A stretch of DNA of 64,000 nt from NCBI RefSeq assembly GCF_003056725.1, contig NZ_QBKZ01000014.1, positions 148,102-212,101 on the forward strand. Direction: 5' to 3'. This stretch comes from Mangrovicoccus ximenensis (GTDB taxonomy: Bacteria > Pseudomonadota > Alphaproteobacteria > Rhodobacterales > Rhodobacteraceae). Shown one piece after another: positions 6,616 through 16,765 of the stretch (positions are counted from its first letter, which is position 1; each line of letters opens with the position of its first letter). The notes under the pieces were generated by a model. It did not search any database and was not told where the DNA came from. It saw nothing but the letters and a program-made list of their open reading frames with translations. The position numbers were made by a program, and so were the translations under genes.

Positions 6616-6859
6616 TGCGCCGGGACAGTGGCGCGGCCCCTGTGCGCAGGAGCGCGGCGCAGGCGTTCAGGATGCTGCGCCGCTGCGCCAGCGTGGTGGC
6701 GCGCAGCGCGGCCAGCGCGCGGGCATTGCCGGGATCCTGTTCCAGCACCTTGCCATAGGTCAGGATCGCGCCGGGCAGATCCTGCGGGAGCAGCGCCTGG
6801 GCGCGGGACAGCTGCTGTGCCAGCGGGCCCTTGGCCCGGGTCTTCCTGCGTCGGGGCAC
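6616..6859 (-). pseudogene. N-terminal fragment of a TPR-type protein
   Basis: A minus-strand gene begins MPRRRKTRAKGPLAQQLSRA at 6859 and reads a tetratricopeptide-like helix pair (PGAILTYGKVLEQDPGNARA) before it is cut off at about 6616 by IS256 sequence. Only about 80 residues remain. Proteins that start this way in related bacteria are often TPR-containing sulfotransferases, but the catalytic part is absent, so I do not assign a function. Confidence 0.55.
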
Positions 6860-6930
6860 GCTCCTGCCTCCTGCTTGCTCCGCAGGGAGCCTAGCCGCCG
6901 CAGTCTTGCCCTTTGGTTAAGGCGCGCGGT

Positions 6931-8349
6931 TCAGGAGATCTCGAAAGGCACGACCCGGCGGACGCGGGCATCGACCGAAATCTGGGCATGGATCGGCGGC
7001 ACCGAGCGCTGCGGGCAGTTGGTGCGCTCGCAGATCCGGCAGGAGCTGCCGATCAGGTCGTAATCCTCTGCCTGGTCGATGCGCAGCCCGTCGGCATAGA
7101 CCATGTCGGCGGCATGGTTGACCGAGCAGCCGAGCGCGATCGCATAGCGGCGGATCGGCGCGCGGAAGCCGATGCCGCGCTTGGTGATGGTGCGGGCGAT
7201 GCAGATGTAGCGCTCGCCATCCGGCATCTCGGCGAGTTGGCGGACGGTGTCCTCGGGCCGCTCGAAGGCCTGGTGCACGCCCCAGAGCGGGCAGGCGCCG
7301 CCGAAGCGGGCGAATTGCAGCCGGGTGGCGGAATGGCGCTTGGTGATCGTGCCCGCCCGGTCGACCCGCAGGAAGAAGAACGGCACGCCGCGCGATCCCG
7401 GGCGCTGCAGCGTCGAGAGCCGGTGCGCCACCTGTTCGAGCGATGCGCCGAAGCGCTCGGCCAGAAGCTCGATGTCGTGGCGCAGCTCGCGCGCGGCGGC
7501 GAGGAACTTGCCATAGGGCAGCATGGCGGAGCCGGCGAAGAAATTCGCAAGCCCCATCCGGGCGATGGCGCGGGCCTCATTGGTGCGGAACCGGGCGTCG
7601 TCCAGGATGCGCTCGATCGCGTCCTTCTCCTCGGCCAGCGCGATCTGCTGCCAGATCTGGAAGCTCTGGGTGGCGCGCGGCGCGTCGGCATTGACCACCA
7701 GCCGCTTGTTGTCGGGGTCGAAGATGCGGAACACGTCCGGGCTCATCGTGCCGCGCTCGAAGATCACCGCAACGCCATGGACACGGCGCAGCCGTTCGGC
7801 ACCGAGCTTCAGGTGGTTGCCGCCGTCAACGCCGGTCTCCTCGGCCAGCGCCTCGGCACCGCGGTCGAGCCAGTCGATGTAGTTGTTGGCGTAGTTGAAG
7901 AAGTCGCGGACCTCTTCATAGGGCAGGGGGGCGGCGTCGATATGCTCCTGCTGCAGCGCGTCGTCGAGCGAGGCCATCCGGTCCTTGGCGGCCTGGTAGG
8001 CGCGCTGCAGCGTCAGGAAGGCATGGGCGAAATCCGGCGTGTTCGAGATCGCGATCTTCAGCTCCTGCCGCGACGGGCGGCGGTCGGCGAAGATCGGATC
8101 GGACAGCGCCTCGTGCAGGTCGTTCACCACCCGGTCGCCGTCATCCGAGGCGAAGGAGGCGATGTCGACGCCGAATCCGTCGACCAGCGCCAGAATCACC
8201 CCGGCCGAGAGCGGGCGCTGGTTGTTTTCCAGCTGGTTGACGTAGCTTGTCGAAATGCCCAGCCGTTCGGCAAACTGCCTCTGGGTGAGCTTTTCCGCCT
8301 GGCGCAGGTTCCGCAGCCGCGCGCCGGCAAAGAGCTTCCGTCCTTCCAT
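6931..8349 (-). CDS. ScfR/RamB-type regulator of short-chain fatty acyl metabolism
   Basis: This 472-residue transcription factor has an N-terminal XRE helix-turn-helix (about residues 8-65, with LTQRQFAERLGISTSYVNQL), a middle IrrE-like domain around GVAVIFERG and a C-terminal DUF2083 domain holding the cysteine cluster SSCRICERTNCPQR. These are the parts of the ScfR/RamB/PccR group, which senses acyl-CoA or redox state and controls acetate/propionate assimilation genes. The start at 8349 (MEGRKLFAGARLRNLRQ) is the usual N-terminus. Direct and inverted TTTGCA half-sites lie just upstream, so autoregulation is likely. The family assignment is firm; the exact effector is inferred. Confidence 0.85.
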   Translation of the reverse strand: MEGRKLFAGARLRNLRQAEKLTQRQFAERLGISTSYVNQLENNQRPLSAGVILALVDGFGVDIASFASDDGDRVVNDLHEALSDPIFADRRPSRQELKIAISNTPDFAHAFLTLQRAYQAAKDRMASLDDALQQEHIDAAPLPYEEVRDFFNYANNYIDWLDRGAEALAEETGVDGGNHLKLGAERLRRVHGVAVIFERGTMSPDVFRIFDPDNKRLVVNADAPRATQSFQIWQQIALAEEKDAIERILDDARFRTNEARAIARMGLANFFAGSAMLPYGKFLAAARELRHDIELLAERFGASLEQVAHRLSTLQRPGSRGVPFFFLRVDRAGTITKRHSATRLQFARFGGACPLWGVHQAFERPEDTVRQLAEMPDGERYICIARTITKRGIGFRAPIRRYAIALGCSVNHAADMVYADGLRIDQAEDYDLIGSSCRICERTNCPQRSVPPIHAQISVDARVRRVVPFEIS

Positions 8350-8362
8350 GACTGGACCTTTC

Positions 8363-8407
8363 GCAAGTTCGCATTTTGCATTCCACAATATGCAAACATT
8401 TGCAACC
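8363..8407 (-). promoter_or_regulatory. Candidate ScfR operator (TTTGCA half-sites)
   Basis: Just upstream of the regulator lie TTCGCATTTTGCATTCC and ATATGCAAACATTTGCAACC, giving several TTTGC/GCAAA half-sites in both orientations. RamB-family proteins bind sites of the form AAAGTTTGCAAA, so this is a plausible autoregulatory site. There is no direct evidence. Confidence 0.45.
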
Positions 8408-8502
8408 GCACATGTCCAGACCTTCTCGCAAGGGCATCGGGATGGCAGGTGCTACGGTTAATGCGGCTCTGCAGCATCCGGGGCCGTGCGAGGGAGGACT
8501 TC

Positions 8503-8688
8503 ATGCATCACACAGCCGGCACGCGCGCCCGCCCCCTGTGGAAGGAGGCTGCCGCCGTTCTGGGGGCCGCCGCTGCCATGGCGGCCGCGGCCAATGTCGA
8601 GGTGCCGTTCTACCCGGTGCCGATGACGCTGCAGACGCTGGCCGTGACCGGGGCGGGGCTTCTGCTCGGCCTGCGCCGCGGCGCCGGG
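8503..8688 (+). pseudogene. bioY: bioY 5' fragment (biotin transporter S component)
   Basis: The start codon at 8503 follows GGGAGGACTTC. The translation RPLWKEAAAVLGAAAAMAAA then VEVPFYPVPMTLQTLAVTGA is the hallmark first part of BioY, the membrane substrate-binding subunit of biotin ECF transporters. After about 60 residues (LLLGLRRGA) the sequence switches to the opposite-strand autotransporter gene. About two thirds of BioY is therefore missing and no IS lies at the join. Clearly non-functional in this form. Confidence 0.85.
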
Positions 8689-10602
8689 CGCAGCTCGGTG
8701 CGCGCCCCGGCTTCGACGGCCGGGGTCAGGATCGCCGTGCTGTAGCTGCTGGCATCGTAGTCGAGCCCGAGCGCGCCCAGCCCGTCCTCGCTCCAGGAAC
8801 CGGTCTCGGCGCGCAGGCCGTCCAGCGTCAGCGAGGGCCGCAGGTAGCCCTGCTCGCTGCCGATCGTGTAGGCGGCGCGCAGCCGGAGGCCGTAGGAGCG
8901 GCTGTCTGCCGTGCCCTTGGCCGTTCCGCCATAGCTGCCCAGATCGGCGCTGCGGCGCAGGTCATCCTCCGCGTAGTTGCCGAACACCGCCCCGGCCAGG
9001 AGCCAGGGGCCGGTCTGGTATTTCAGCGTCACCGCGCCCGAAACGGCATGGCCCTCCGCGCTGACCCCGTCCTTGCCGTCCATCGAAGTGTCGCGGTAGC
9101 CGATCACGCCGCCGAGGAACAGGTCCGGGGCGATCTCGGCCTGCCCGCCGATCTGCAGGCCGCGGTCGTCGAAATCGGCCCGGCCGGCCCCGCCCGATGC
9201 GTCGCGCTCGGTCCGCGACGCCGTGAAGCGGCCATAGGTGCAGGAGGTTTCGGCAAGGGCGGCGCCGGTTTCGAAGACCGGGCAGCTCATCGCCGCATCG
9301 GCGATGTCCGCCGCCTCGGCCGCGCGATGCGACATCAGCGCCATCGCCGACCGGGGACCGAGTTCGGCCATCGTGCCGCCGAACACGGCCGCATCGGCAG
9401 CAGCCGCCTGGTCGAGCTCGGCAAAGAAGCCGGCAAGCGCCGCATCGCCCTGGTCGAAGAGGATCTCGAGCTCGCGGGCCGCGGCGGCAGCGCTGTCGGA
9501 CAGGGCGAATTCCGCCCGGTCGAAATCGCGCCCAGCCACCGACAGCATCTGAACCCCGTCCTGCGGCGCGAGCGAGAAGTCGAAGAGCGCGGTGCCGCCC
9601 GCACGCAGCGTGCCGCTGCTGCTGCCCGCGACCGAAAGCACGGGAACGGCCATGCCCGGCAGCACCGCTGCCATGCGCGGCACGACGGTCCCGTCGAGCG
9701 TGGCATCACCCGTGACGGCGAAGCGTCCGGCGGTGCCTGAAGCGAAATCGACCACCGGCGCGAGAATGCCCGTGCCGGTCTGGACCAGATGGCCGTCGAT
9801 CACCGTCGGGCTGCCCGGCAGCGCGACAAGCGTGCCGGCATTGGTCAGCGTGCCCGCTGAAGCCGCCGCCGCCATTGCTGCGGCCGGGGTGACCGGGTTG
9901 CCCGAGACTGATCCGCCGCCCAGCTCGGCGCTGCCGGTGATGGTGCCGCTGTTGATCACATTCAGGATGCCGCCGCCGGTCTGCAGGATCGCCTGGCCCG
10001 ACAGCGCCGAGACCGAGGAGCCGGCATTGACGGTCAGGTGGTTCGCAGAGGTCCCGCCCATCACATGGATGCCGGTTCCGTCCCCGCCAGCGCCGCCGAG
10101 GATGGCGGCAGCGGCCTCGGCGCTGCCGATCGTGATCGTGACGCTGCCTGCGCCGTCAGGACCCGCGCTCTGCGCGACGATGCCCGCTCCGGAGGTGCCG
10201 GTGGCCGAGATGTGGCCGGTGGCCGTGACCGACACGGCGCCGCTGGTGCCGCTTTCATTGCCAGCGGTGCCGGTCGTTCCGAGATAGAGCGAGCCATCGC
10301 GATATGCGGCAAGCCCGCCGCCGCCGCCGACCGACTGCGCCAGCAGGCCGAAGGCGCCGTCGCCCGCGACCGAAATCTCCGCCGCAGAGGTCACGGTGAC
10401 GGCTTTGCCGCTGCCCGAGCCGCCGTCGCTGCTGTAGTCGTAGTGGTCAAGGATGTCCGAGACCTTGTCGGCCTTGGCGAAATAGGTGGTGACGATGCCG
10501 CCGCCGCCGCCGACCGACTGGGCGACGATGCCGTGCCCCGCCTTGCCGGTGGTGGCGATGGTGCTGCCCCCGGGCAGCGCCAGGTCGACCGTGCCGCCGT
10601 CT
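8689..10602 (-). pseudogene. Autotransporter fragment lacking both ends
   Basis: About 640 residues of a type Va autotransporter. The passenger part holds the repeated motif AQSVGGGGG (twice readable, near 10510 and 10330), typical of large Gly-rich autotransporters, then a Ser/Ala-rich linker and a beta-barrel domain beginning near CTYGRFTASRTERD. The last barrel strands are missing: after GARTELRP it runs into bioY sequence at about 8689. The N-terminus and signal peptide are missing beyond about 10602, where plus-strand sequence of another gene begins. It could not be secreted or anchored as it stands. Confidence 0.8.
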
Positions 10603-10744
10603 GCTGGGCGCCGGGCCGCGGATCGGGCTGTTCGACCGGGCCCAGCGGCGCGCCGAGAAAAGCCATGCCCGCGCCCGCCGCGACCTGGTCCGCCAGGACC
10701 GCCGCATGAACCAGCTCCTGTCCTTCACCGGAGGTCTCGAATGA
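10603..10744 (+). pseudogene. C-terminal tail of an unidentified gene upstream of the fusion-protein gene
   Basis: The plus strand reads an Arg-rich tail RRDLVRQDRRMNQLLSFTGG followed by LE and a TGA that overlaps the ATG of the next gene (ATGA). That overlap is typical of an operon, so this is probably the end of a gene co-transcribed with the periplasmic adaptor below. Its 5' part is replaced by autotransporter sequence. I do not recognise the family. Confidence 0.45.
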
Positions 10745-11538
10745 CCCGCCTGTTTCCCTGCCTTGCCGCGCTGCTGGCCGCCGCGCCCGCGCTTGCCGAC
10801 GGCTATGACTGCCTGATGGACCCGCTGCGCACGATCGAGCTGGCGAGCCCGGTCGCGGGGCTGCTGGAAGAGGTGCTGGTCGACCGCGGCGACGCGGTGG
10901 CGAAGGGACAGCTGGTGGCGCGGCTGACCTCCGACATCGAGCAGAGCACGGTCGAGCTGCTGACCCTGCGCGCGGAATCCGATGCGGTGGTCGCGGCGCA
11001 GCAAAAGCAGGTGGCGATGATGGAGCGCCGCTTCGACCGGGTGGAACAGCTCTCCGGACGGGGCATCGCCACGCAGGAGGCGCTCGACCAGGTGGAGACC
11101 GAGCTGATCGCGGCGCAGAGCCTGCTGATGCAGGCGGAACTGAACCGCGACCTCGCGCTGAAGGAGCTGGCGCGGGCGAAGATCGCGCTCGGCCAGCGCA
11201 CCATCCACAGCCCGGTCGACGGCATCGTGCGCGAGCGCGTGATGTCGGGCGGCGAGTATGTCAGCGCCGACGACCATGTGGTGAAGATCGTCCAGCTCGA
11301 TCCGCTCAGGGTCGAGGCCTTCGTGCCGGTCTCGCTCTACGGGCGGATCGCCATCGGCGAGCATGCCACCGTGCGGCCCGCGCCGCCGATCGAGGGCAGC
11401 TATTCCGCCCAGGTGGTGGCCATCGACCCGGTCTTCGATGCGGCCAGCGCGACCTTCGTGGTCGTGCTGGAACTGCCGAACCCGGACCGCAAGCTGCCGG
11501 CCGGGCATCGCTGCAGCCTGGAAATCGGCGGCACCTGA
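10741..11538 (+). CDS. Periplasmic adaptor (membrane fusion protein, HlyD/RND type)
   Basis: The 265-residue product has a signal peptide (about 1-20, ending APALADG), then a lipoyl-like first half (ASPVAGLLEEVLVDRGDAVA), a coiled-coil hairpin (about residues 55-145) and the second lipoyl half RTIHSPVDGIVRERVMSGGE, followed by a beta-barrel domain. This is the layout of the adaptor that links an inner-membrane transporter to an outer-membrane channel. It is short for the family and no pump or TolC gene is adjacent, so its partner is unknown. Its start overlaps the stop of the truncated upstream gene by 4 bp. Confidence 0.8.
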   Translation: MTRLFPCLAALLAAAPALADGYDCLMDPLRTIELASPVAGLLEEVLVDRGDAVAKGQLVARLTSDIEQSTVELLTLRAESDAVVAAQQKQVAMMERRFDRVEQLSGRGIATQEALDQVETELIAAQSLLMQAELNRDLALKELARAKIALGQRTIHSPVDGIVRERVMSGGEYVSADDHVVKIVQLDPLRVEAFVPVSLYGRIAIGEHATVRPAPPIEGSYSAQVVAIDPVFDAASATFVVVLELPNPDRKLPAGHRCSLEIGGT

Positions 11539-11829
11539 CCCAAGGGCGGGCGTGCAATCCTGGGTGGTGTCCGGGCCATCGGCCGGTCCGGACAGGCGCC
11601 TCGCGAACGCGTCTCCGGCGCAAGCAGCAACTGACTTGCATTATTGGACAATCTTATCCACAGGTATGAATTGCCCATTCCACAGCAAAGGGCCTGTGAT
11701 ACACTCTGAGGTGGAGGAGTCCCGTTCCGAGTACCGTTCCGCCTGCGCCCCGGCCCCGTCCGGGATCTGCCGCAGGTTTTTCCAAGTATATGGATTCCAT
11801 GCAGAAACGGTCGGCACAGGGAGAAGGAA
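11539..11829 (+). other. Intergenic stretch upstream of the LEPR-XLL gene
   Basis: About 290 bp, noticeably AT-richer than its surroundings around 11636-11710 (for example TTGCATTATTGGACAATC). It probably holds the promoter of the giant surface-protein gene. I see no RNA gene or repeat. Confidence 0.4.
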
Positions 11830-14800
11830 ATGGCGTTCCCATTTGCTCCGAGCTCATTCAGAATCGGCGCCACGAAGGTGGAGCCCGCGAAACTGTCACG
11901 CCGGGAGGAGCCGCAGCGATGGTTCTCCGGCGAAACGCGGCACCGGTTCCTCTCCCGCTTCCGTGCCATCCAGGAGCGCCGCCTGCCGGTGAGCGTCTCG
12001 GCGATCAAGGTGGAGGCGCTCGAGCCGCGCTACCTTCTGTCCGCCGACCTGATCCCGATGTCCGATCTCGACGGCGACGGGGCGAGCTACACGCTGGAAT
12101 TCGACGCGGTCGCGCAGGCCTTCAAGGTCTATGACGACGAGACCGGCGAGCTGGTCGACGAAAAGGCGCTGTCGGACGTGACCGAGCTGACCATCCAGGG
12201 GACCGGGGGGAACGACCGGCTGACCTTGGATGTGGAGGGCGACTTCCCGGCCGGGGTCTCCATCCTGTTCGACGGGGGCGCGGGCACCGACCGTCTCGCC
12301 GGCCCCGCCGGAGACACCGCCTGGCGGATCGACGGCCAGGACGCCGGCACCGTGAAGGGGCTGCGCTTCGTCTCGGTGGAACGCCTCGAGGGCGCCGCGG
12401 ACAACGAGGACACCTTCACCGTGACCGGCGAGGGCGGGCTCTCGGACGGGCTCGACGGCGGCGAGGGCGGCTTCGACTCGATGATCTTCGACGGCGGCAG
12501 CTTCTCGACTGTCACCTACGATGCCGAGGATGCCCATTCCGGCACCGTGACCCGCGACGGACAGGTCCTGTCCTATGAGGGGCTGGAGCCGATCACCGAT
12601 GCGATGGCGGTGGCCGACCGGGTGATCAACACCAATCTCGGCACCCCGCCGCACAATCCCGGCGACACCGATGTCAGCTATCTCGGCACGGATACCGACG
12701 ACCGGGCGGAGCTGGAGTCGCTGGGCGGGGGCACGCATATCCTGCGGTCGGTCTCCGTCGTGCCGACCTTCGAGTCCGTCACTTTCCTGACCCCGACCAA
12801 TTCGCTGACCATCAATCTTGGCGGCGATCTCGGCGTGCCCTTCGCGTCGAAGGATGTGCTGACCATCCTGTCCACCGATCTTGGAGAGACGGATCTGACC
12901 GTCAACGGCGAAGACGGCAAGGACGAGGTGATCGTCTCCGGCGACCTGGTCGCGGGCAACGTCACGATCAACGCGGAAACGATCGAGGTCTCGGGCTCGA
13001 TCGTAGCGGGCACGGAGCTCGCGCCGAAAGATGTCACGCTGGCCGCGTCGGACGAGGATGACGGCGCGCTGCTGGATCCCGGCACGCTGGGGGGCGTCTT
13101 CGACGGGCTCTACATCGCGGTTCCCGAGGCGCGGGTCTCGGTGACCGGTTCGGTCACCGCCACCGGCGACCTGGAAATGACCGCCACCGCCTCGGTCGAA
13201 AACACCATGATCGACCGCTCCGAATTCGGCGGGGTGATCGCGGCCAATCTGGTGGGCGTTCTGCCGACGGCCGAGATCCTGCTCGACGGGGCGACTCTGT
13301 CCGGCGCCAACATCTCGGGCGCGGCCTCGGTCGATGTCGACGTCGCCTTTGTCGACGCCGCCACCGGTGGCGAGGATTCCCAGACGGACGCGGCGATTTC
13401 CGGCGTTGTCGTGGGCGGCATGTTCGGCTTCGGCTCGGGCGCCGTGGCGACCATGTCGGGCGGCTCGATGACTTCCGCCGGGACGGTCAGCCTGACCGCG
13501 GCCACCGACCTGTCGGTCAATGCGACCGCTGACGGCTCGGGCGGCGATGCCGGCGCCGCGCTGGCCTTCACCGAGGTCAACGCCGCCACCACCGCCGGGA
13601 TCGACGGCAATGCCACGGTCGATGCGGCCGGCGATGTCACCCTCTCGGCGACGCTGACTTCCGCGATCGCCACGGCCGCGACCTCGACCGCGGGCGGGGC
13701 CGAGGACAGCGAACAGGGCGAGACCACGGACCGCCGCTCCGAGCAGGAGCTGGCCGCCAACGATGCCGAGACGGCCGAAGGCTCGGTGTCCTTCGCGGCG
13801 ACGGTGACCGTGTCGGATTACCGCCCCGAGACGGGGGCCGCGCTCGACGGGTCCTCGGTGACCTCGGGCGGGGCCTTCCTGATCAAGGCGATGTCGACCG
13901 ACAGCGTCACCGCGACCTCGGACGCGACCAATACCGGTTCGGGCAGCACCGGGGTGGGCGTGGCCGTGGCCGTGGGCATCGTCAGCGCGCGCACCAGCGC
14001 CGCGATCATGGGCAGTTCGACCATCGACGCGGCGGGGGGCACCACGCTCGCCGCCGAGATGGATGCGGATTCGACCTTCTCGATCACCGCGACCTCGGGG
14101 GTCGGGGATTCCAACAAGACCGGCATCGCCGGATCGCTGGCCATCCATGTGGTCGAGACCGATGTCTCGGCCACTGTCGAGTCCGGGGCCGTGCTGGATC
14201 TGTCGGGCGGCAGCCTGACCATCACCGCGACCTCGGCGACCAAGGCCGAGACCACCGCCGAGCCGAACGAGGACGGGGTGACGGCCGAGAGCCTGGGGAT
14301 CGGCGCCTCGGTGGCGCTTGCCTTCATCGACCACCAGACCGTGGCCGAGATCGGCGACACGGCGGCGATCAGCAATGGCGACGATCTGACCCTGACGGCA
14401 TCCTCCACTTCCGAGATCATGACCAAGGCCGTGGGCGGCGCCAAGGCAGCCGAGGGCTCGGAATCCGCGACCGTGATCACGCCGGTGGTGGCGATCACCT
14501 TCCTGTTTTCGGACACCACCGCACGGATCGGCACCGGCAGCGCGCTGACCCTGGGCGGCGGGCTGTCGATGGAGGCGCTGCACGATGCGTCTTCCGACAC
14601 CGATGCCGAGGGCGATGCGGAGGGCGGCTCGACCGCCTTCGGCGCGTCCTTCGCGATGAGCATCGACGAGCAGACCGCGACCGCGCGGCTCCTGCGCGAC
14701 CTGACTGCTTCGGGCGGGGCGGCGGCTATTGCCGCCAAGGGCATCATGCGGACCCGCAGTTCCGCCAGCGCCGCGGCTTCGGGCGCGGAAGAGGAGGATA

Positions 14801-16556
14801 CCGATCCCGCCGCGACCGAGGATGACGACGCGGTCGATCAGCAGTCGAATGCGCAGCTCGCCCATGCCAACGAACAGGCGGCATCGCGGACCGGCTCGGC
14901 CTCGGGCGAGACCGAGACCCCGAGCGCCAATACCTCGGACGGCTCGATGTCGGTCGCAGCGGCGATCACCGTCAACGTGCAGAATGCCGAGGTGCTGGCC
15001 GAACTTGGCGACGGCGTGACGGTCGCGGCGGACGGGCAGGCCTCGCTCCGGGCGCTGTCGAATGTCGACAGCCGCGCGGTTGCCGACGGCTCGGCCTCGC
15101 AGGGCCAGAGCGCCACGATCGGCGCGGCTGCGGCGGTGAATTCCTCGAACGTGACCACGCTGGCGCAGACGAACGGCGCCGATGTCACCGGCGACGGGGT
15201 GCTGGTCGAGGCCGGGATGGCCGAGAAGGAGCTCGACCTGTCGGTCGATACCCATGCCATCGTCGACCTGGACGAGAACACCATCTTCCTCGGCGACGAT
15301 GCGTCGAAATTCTCGACCGGCGACGAGGTCACCTATTCGGCGGGCGGCGGCACGGCGATCGAGGACGGCTCCAATGCCTCGATCGAGGGCCAGGTCTGGG
15401 TCATCGTCAAGGAGGATGGCTACATCCAGCTGGCGACCAGCGAGGTCAATGCCAATGACGGCACGGCGATCGACCTGACCGGCGCGCCCCTGGGCAATGC
15501 GCACACCCTGACCAAGAGCGGCGAGGATCCGGTTACTTTCGACAGCGAGGGATCGCATTACACCCTGGCCTCGGACGATGCGGGCCGGCTGCGCACCGGC
15601 GATGCGCTGCGCTACGAAGACGGCGGCGGCACCGAGATCGGCGGGCTGACCTCCGGCACGGTCTATTACGCGGTCGTCGGCGACGACGGCGACCTGAAGC
15701 TGGCCGAGAGCCTCGGCAAGGCCGCGGACGGCAAGGCGATCACCATCACCGGCGATGGCGACGGCGCGCTGGTCGACGCGGTCGGACGGTCGGCGGCGGA
15801 TGCCACCTCGGGCGCCTCGGACGGCGATATCGGCGTGGCGGGCGCGCTGGCGATCAATTCGCACAATGCCGATACCGATGCGCTGATCTCGGCAGGCAGC
15901 ACCGTCGGCGCGGTCGAAGGCACCTCGGACGGCGAAGCCGGCAAGGGCGCGGTCGAGGTCAAGGCCGCCACGGCCGCCTTCGCCGCCACCAAGGCGGGCG
16001 CCAAGCAGGAAGCGGCCGGCAATGTCGGCGTGGGGGCGAGCTTTGCCTTGACCCTGGCCAATCACGACACGGCGGCCGCCTTCGATCCCGGGGCCGAGGT
16101 CTCCACGGTCGCGGCCTCGAAGGTCGGCGATCTGTCCATTGAGGCCGACAGCGAATACGGCATGCGCTCGGAGGCCGAAGGCGGCGCCGAGGGCGGCACT
16201 GCCGTCGCGCCGGTCGTGGCCATTTCGGTCGCCAACAACGACACCTCGGCCAGCGCCGAGGATGACGGCTCGGCCGTGCTCGACATCGACGGCGACCTCG
16301 GGATCCACGCCACCCATGTGGCGGAAACCGCGACCATCTCGAAAGGCGACGCGAAGGGCACGGATGCCGCGGTCGGTCTCGGGATCGGCTTCGGCTGGGC
16401 GGATGACGACGTCTCGGCCACGCTGACCCGCGACGTGACCTCGGGCGGCGGCGTCTCGGTCATCGCCGAGGGCGCGGGCGCCAGCACCACGCTCGCCGCG
16501 GCGGGCCTCCTCCTGGGCGGCGGCAGCGGCGGCGACGGCGCGGCCACGGCCGCGCT
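11830..16556 (+). pseudogene. Giant LEPR-XLL surface protein, 3'-truncated
   Basis: The start at 11830 follows AGAAGGAA. Residues 62-73 read EALEPRYLLSAD, the LEPR-XLL motif that marks the N-terminus of very large secreted or surface proteins. About 1575 residues remain: acidic, Asp/Gly/Thr/Ser/Ala-rich beta-repeat sequence with blocks such as FDGGAGTDRLAGPAGD and two related units near 15250-15520 and 15530-15770 (SKFSTGDEVTYSAGGGT and AGRLRTGDALRYEDGGGT). At about 16556 (GGDGAATAALD) the frame enters unrelated sequence and no C-terminal secretion or anchoring domain is present. Probably an adhesin that lost its 3' end by rearrangement; an assembly join cannot be excluded. Confidence 0.75.
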
Positions 16557-16585
16557 GGATCGGTGTCTGCGGGGTCATCGGTCAT
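16557..16585 (-). pseudogene. Start-codon fragment of an unidentified minus-strand gene
   Basis: On the minus strand GAGGAGGATGACCGATGACC looks like a ribosome-binding site with two possible ATGs (16585 and 16578), but within about ten codons the reading runs into the truncated LEPR-XLL gene. I read this as the beginning of a gene whose body was lost at the same join. Confidence 0.35.
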
Positions 16586-16682
16586 CCTCCTCCTCGGTTC
16601 CGATGCGGGCGGCTCGGCAGAGCCGCCTATCGGGAAAACGGTCGGCGCGGCGGCATGTTCCGTCACGACTTGGGAGGCGGGC

Positions 16683-16715
16683 AAAGAAAAAGGCCCCGAC
16701 GCAGTGTCGGGGCCG
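16683..16715 (-). terminator. Rho-independent terminator of gap
   Basis: On the minus strand GGCCCCGAC-ACTG-CGTCGGGGCC is followed by TTTTTCTTT, about 50 bp after the gap stop codon. Confidence 0.85.
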
Positions 16716-16765
16716 GAACGCGCGTGTGGTCGGCGCGAGGTGCCTGGCTCGCGCCGGGCGGTGGT

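Noticed and set aside
13360-13380. GCCACCGGTGGC palindrome in the LEPR-XLL gene as another insert
   Set aside because: It is short, the protein frame DAATGGED is uninterrupted in style, and neither AGTGAG nor GCGAAC ends are present.
11896-16578. Very long minus-strand open frame opposite the LEPR-XLL gene
   Set aside because: A GC-rich shadow frame with Arg/Gly/Asp-biased composition; the plus strand has the motif, the start site and sensible protein sequence.
16602-16625. GGCGGCTC/GAGCCGCC hairpin near the LEPR-XLL break as an IS-type insert
   Set aside because: It is a plain hairpin without the conserved ends or loop and is not within a transposase gene.
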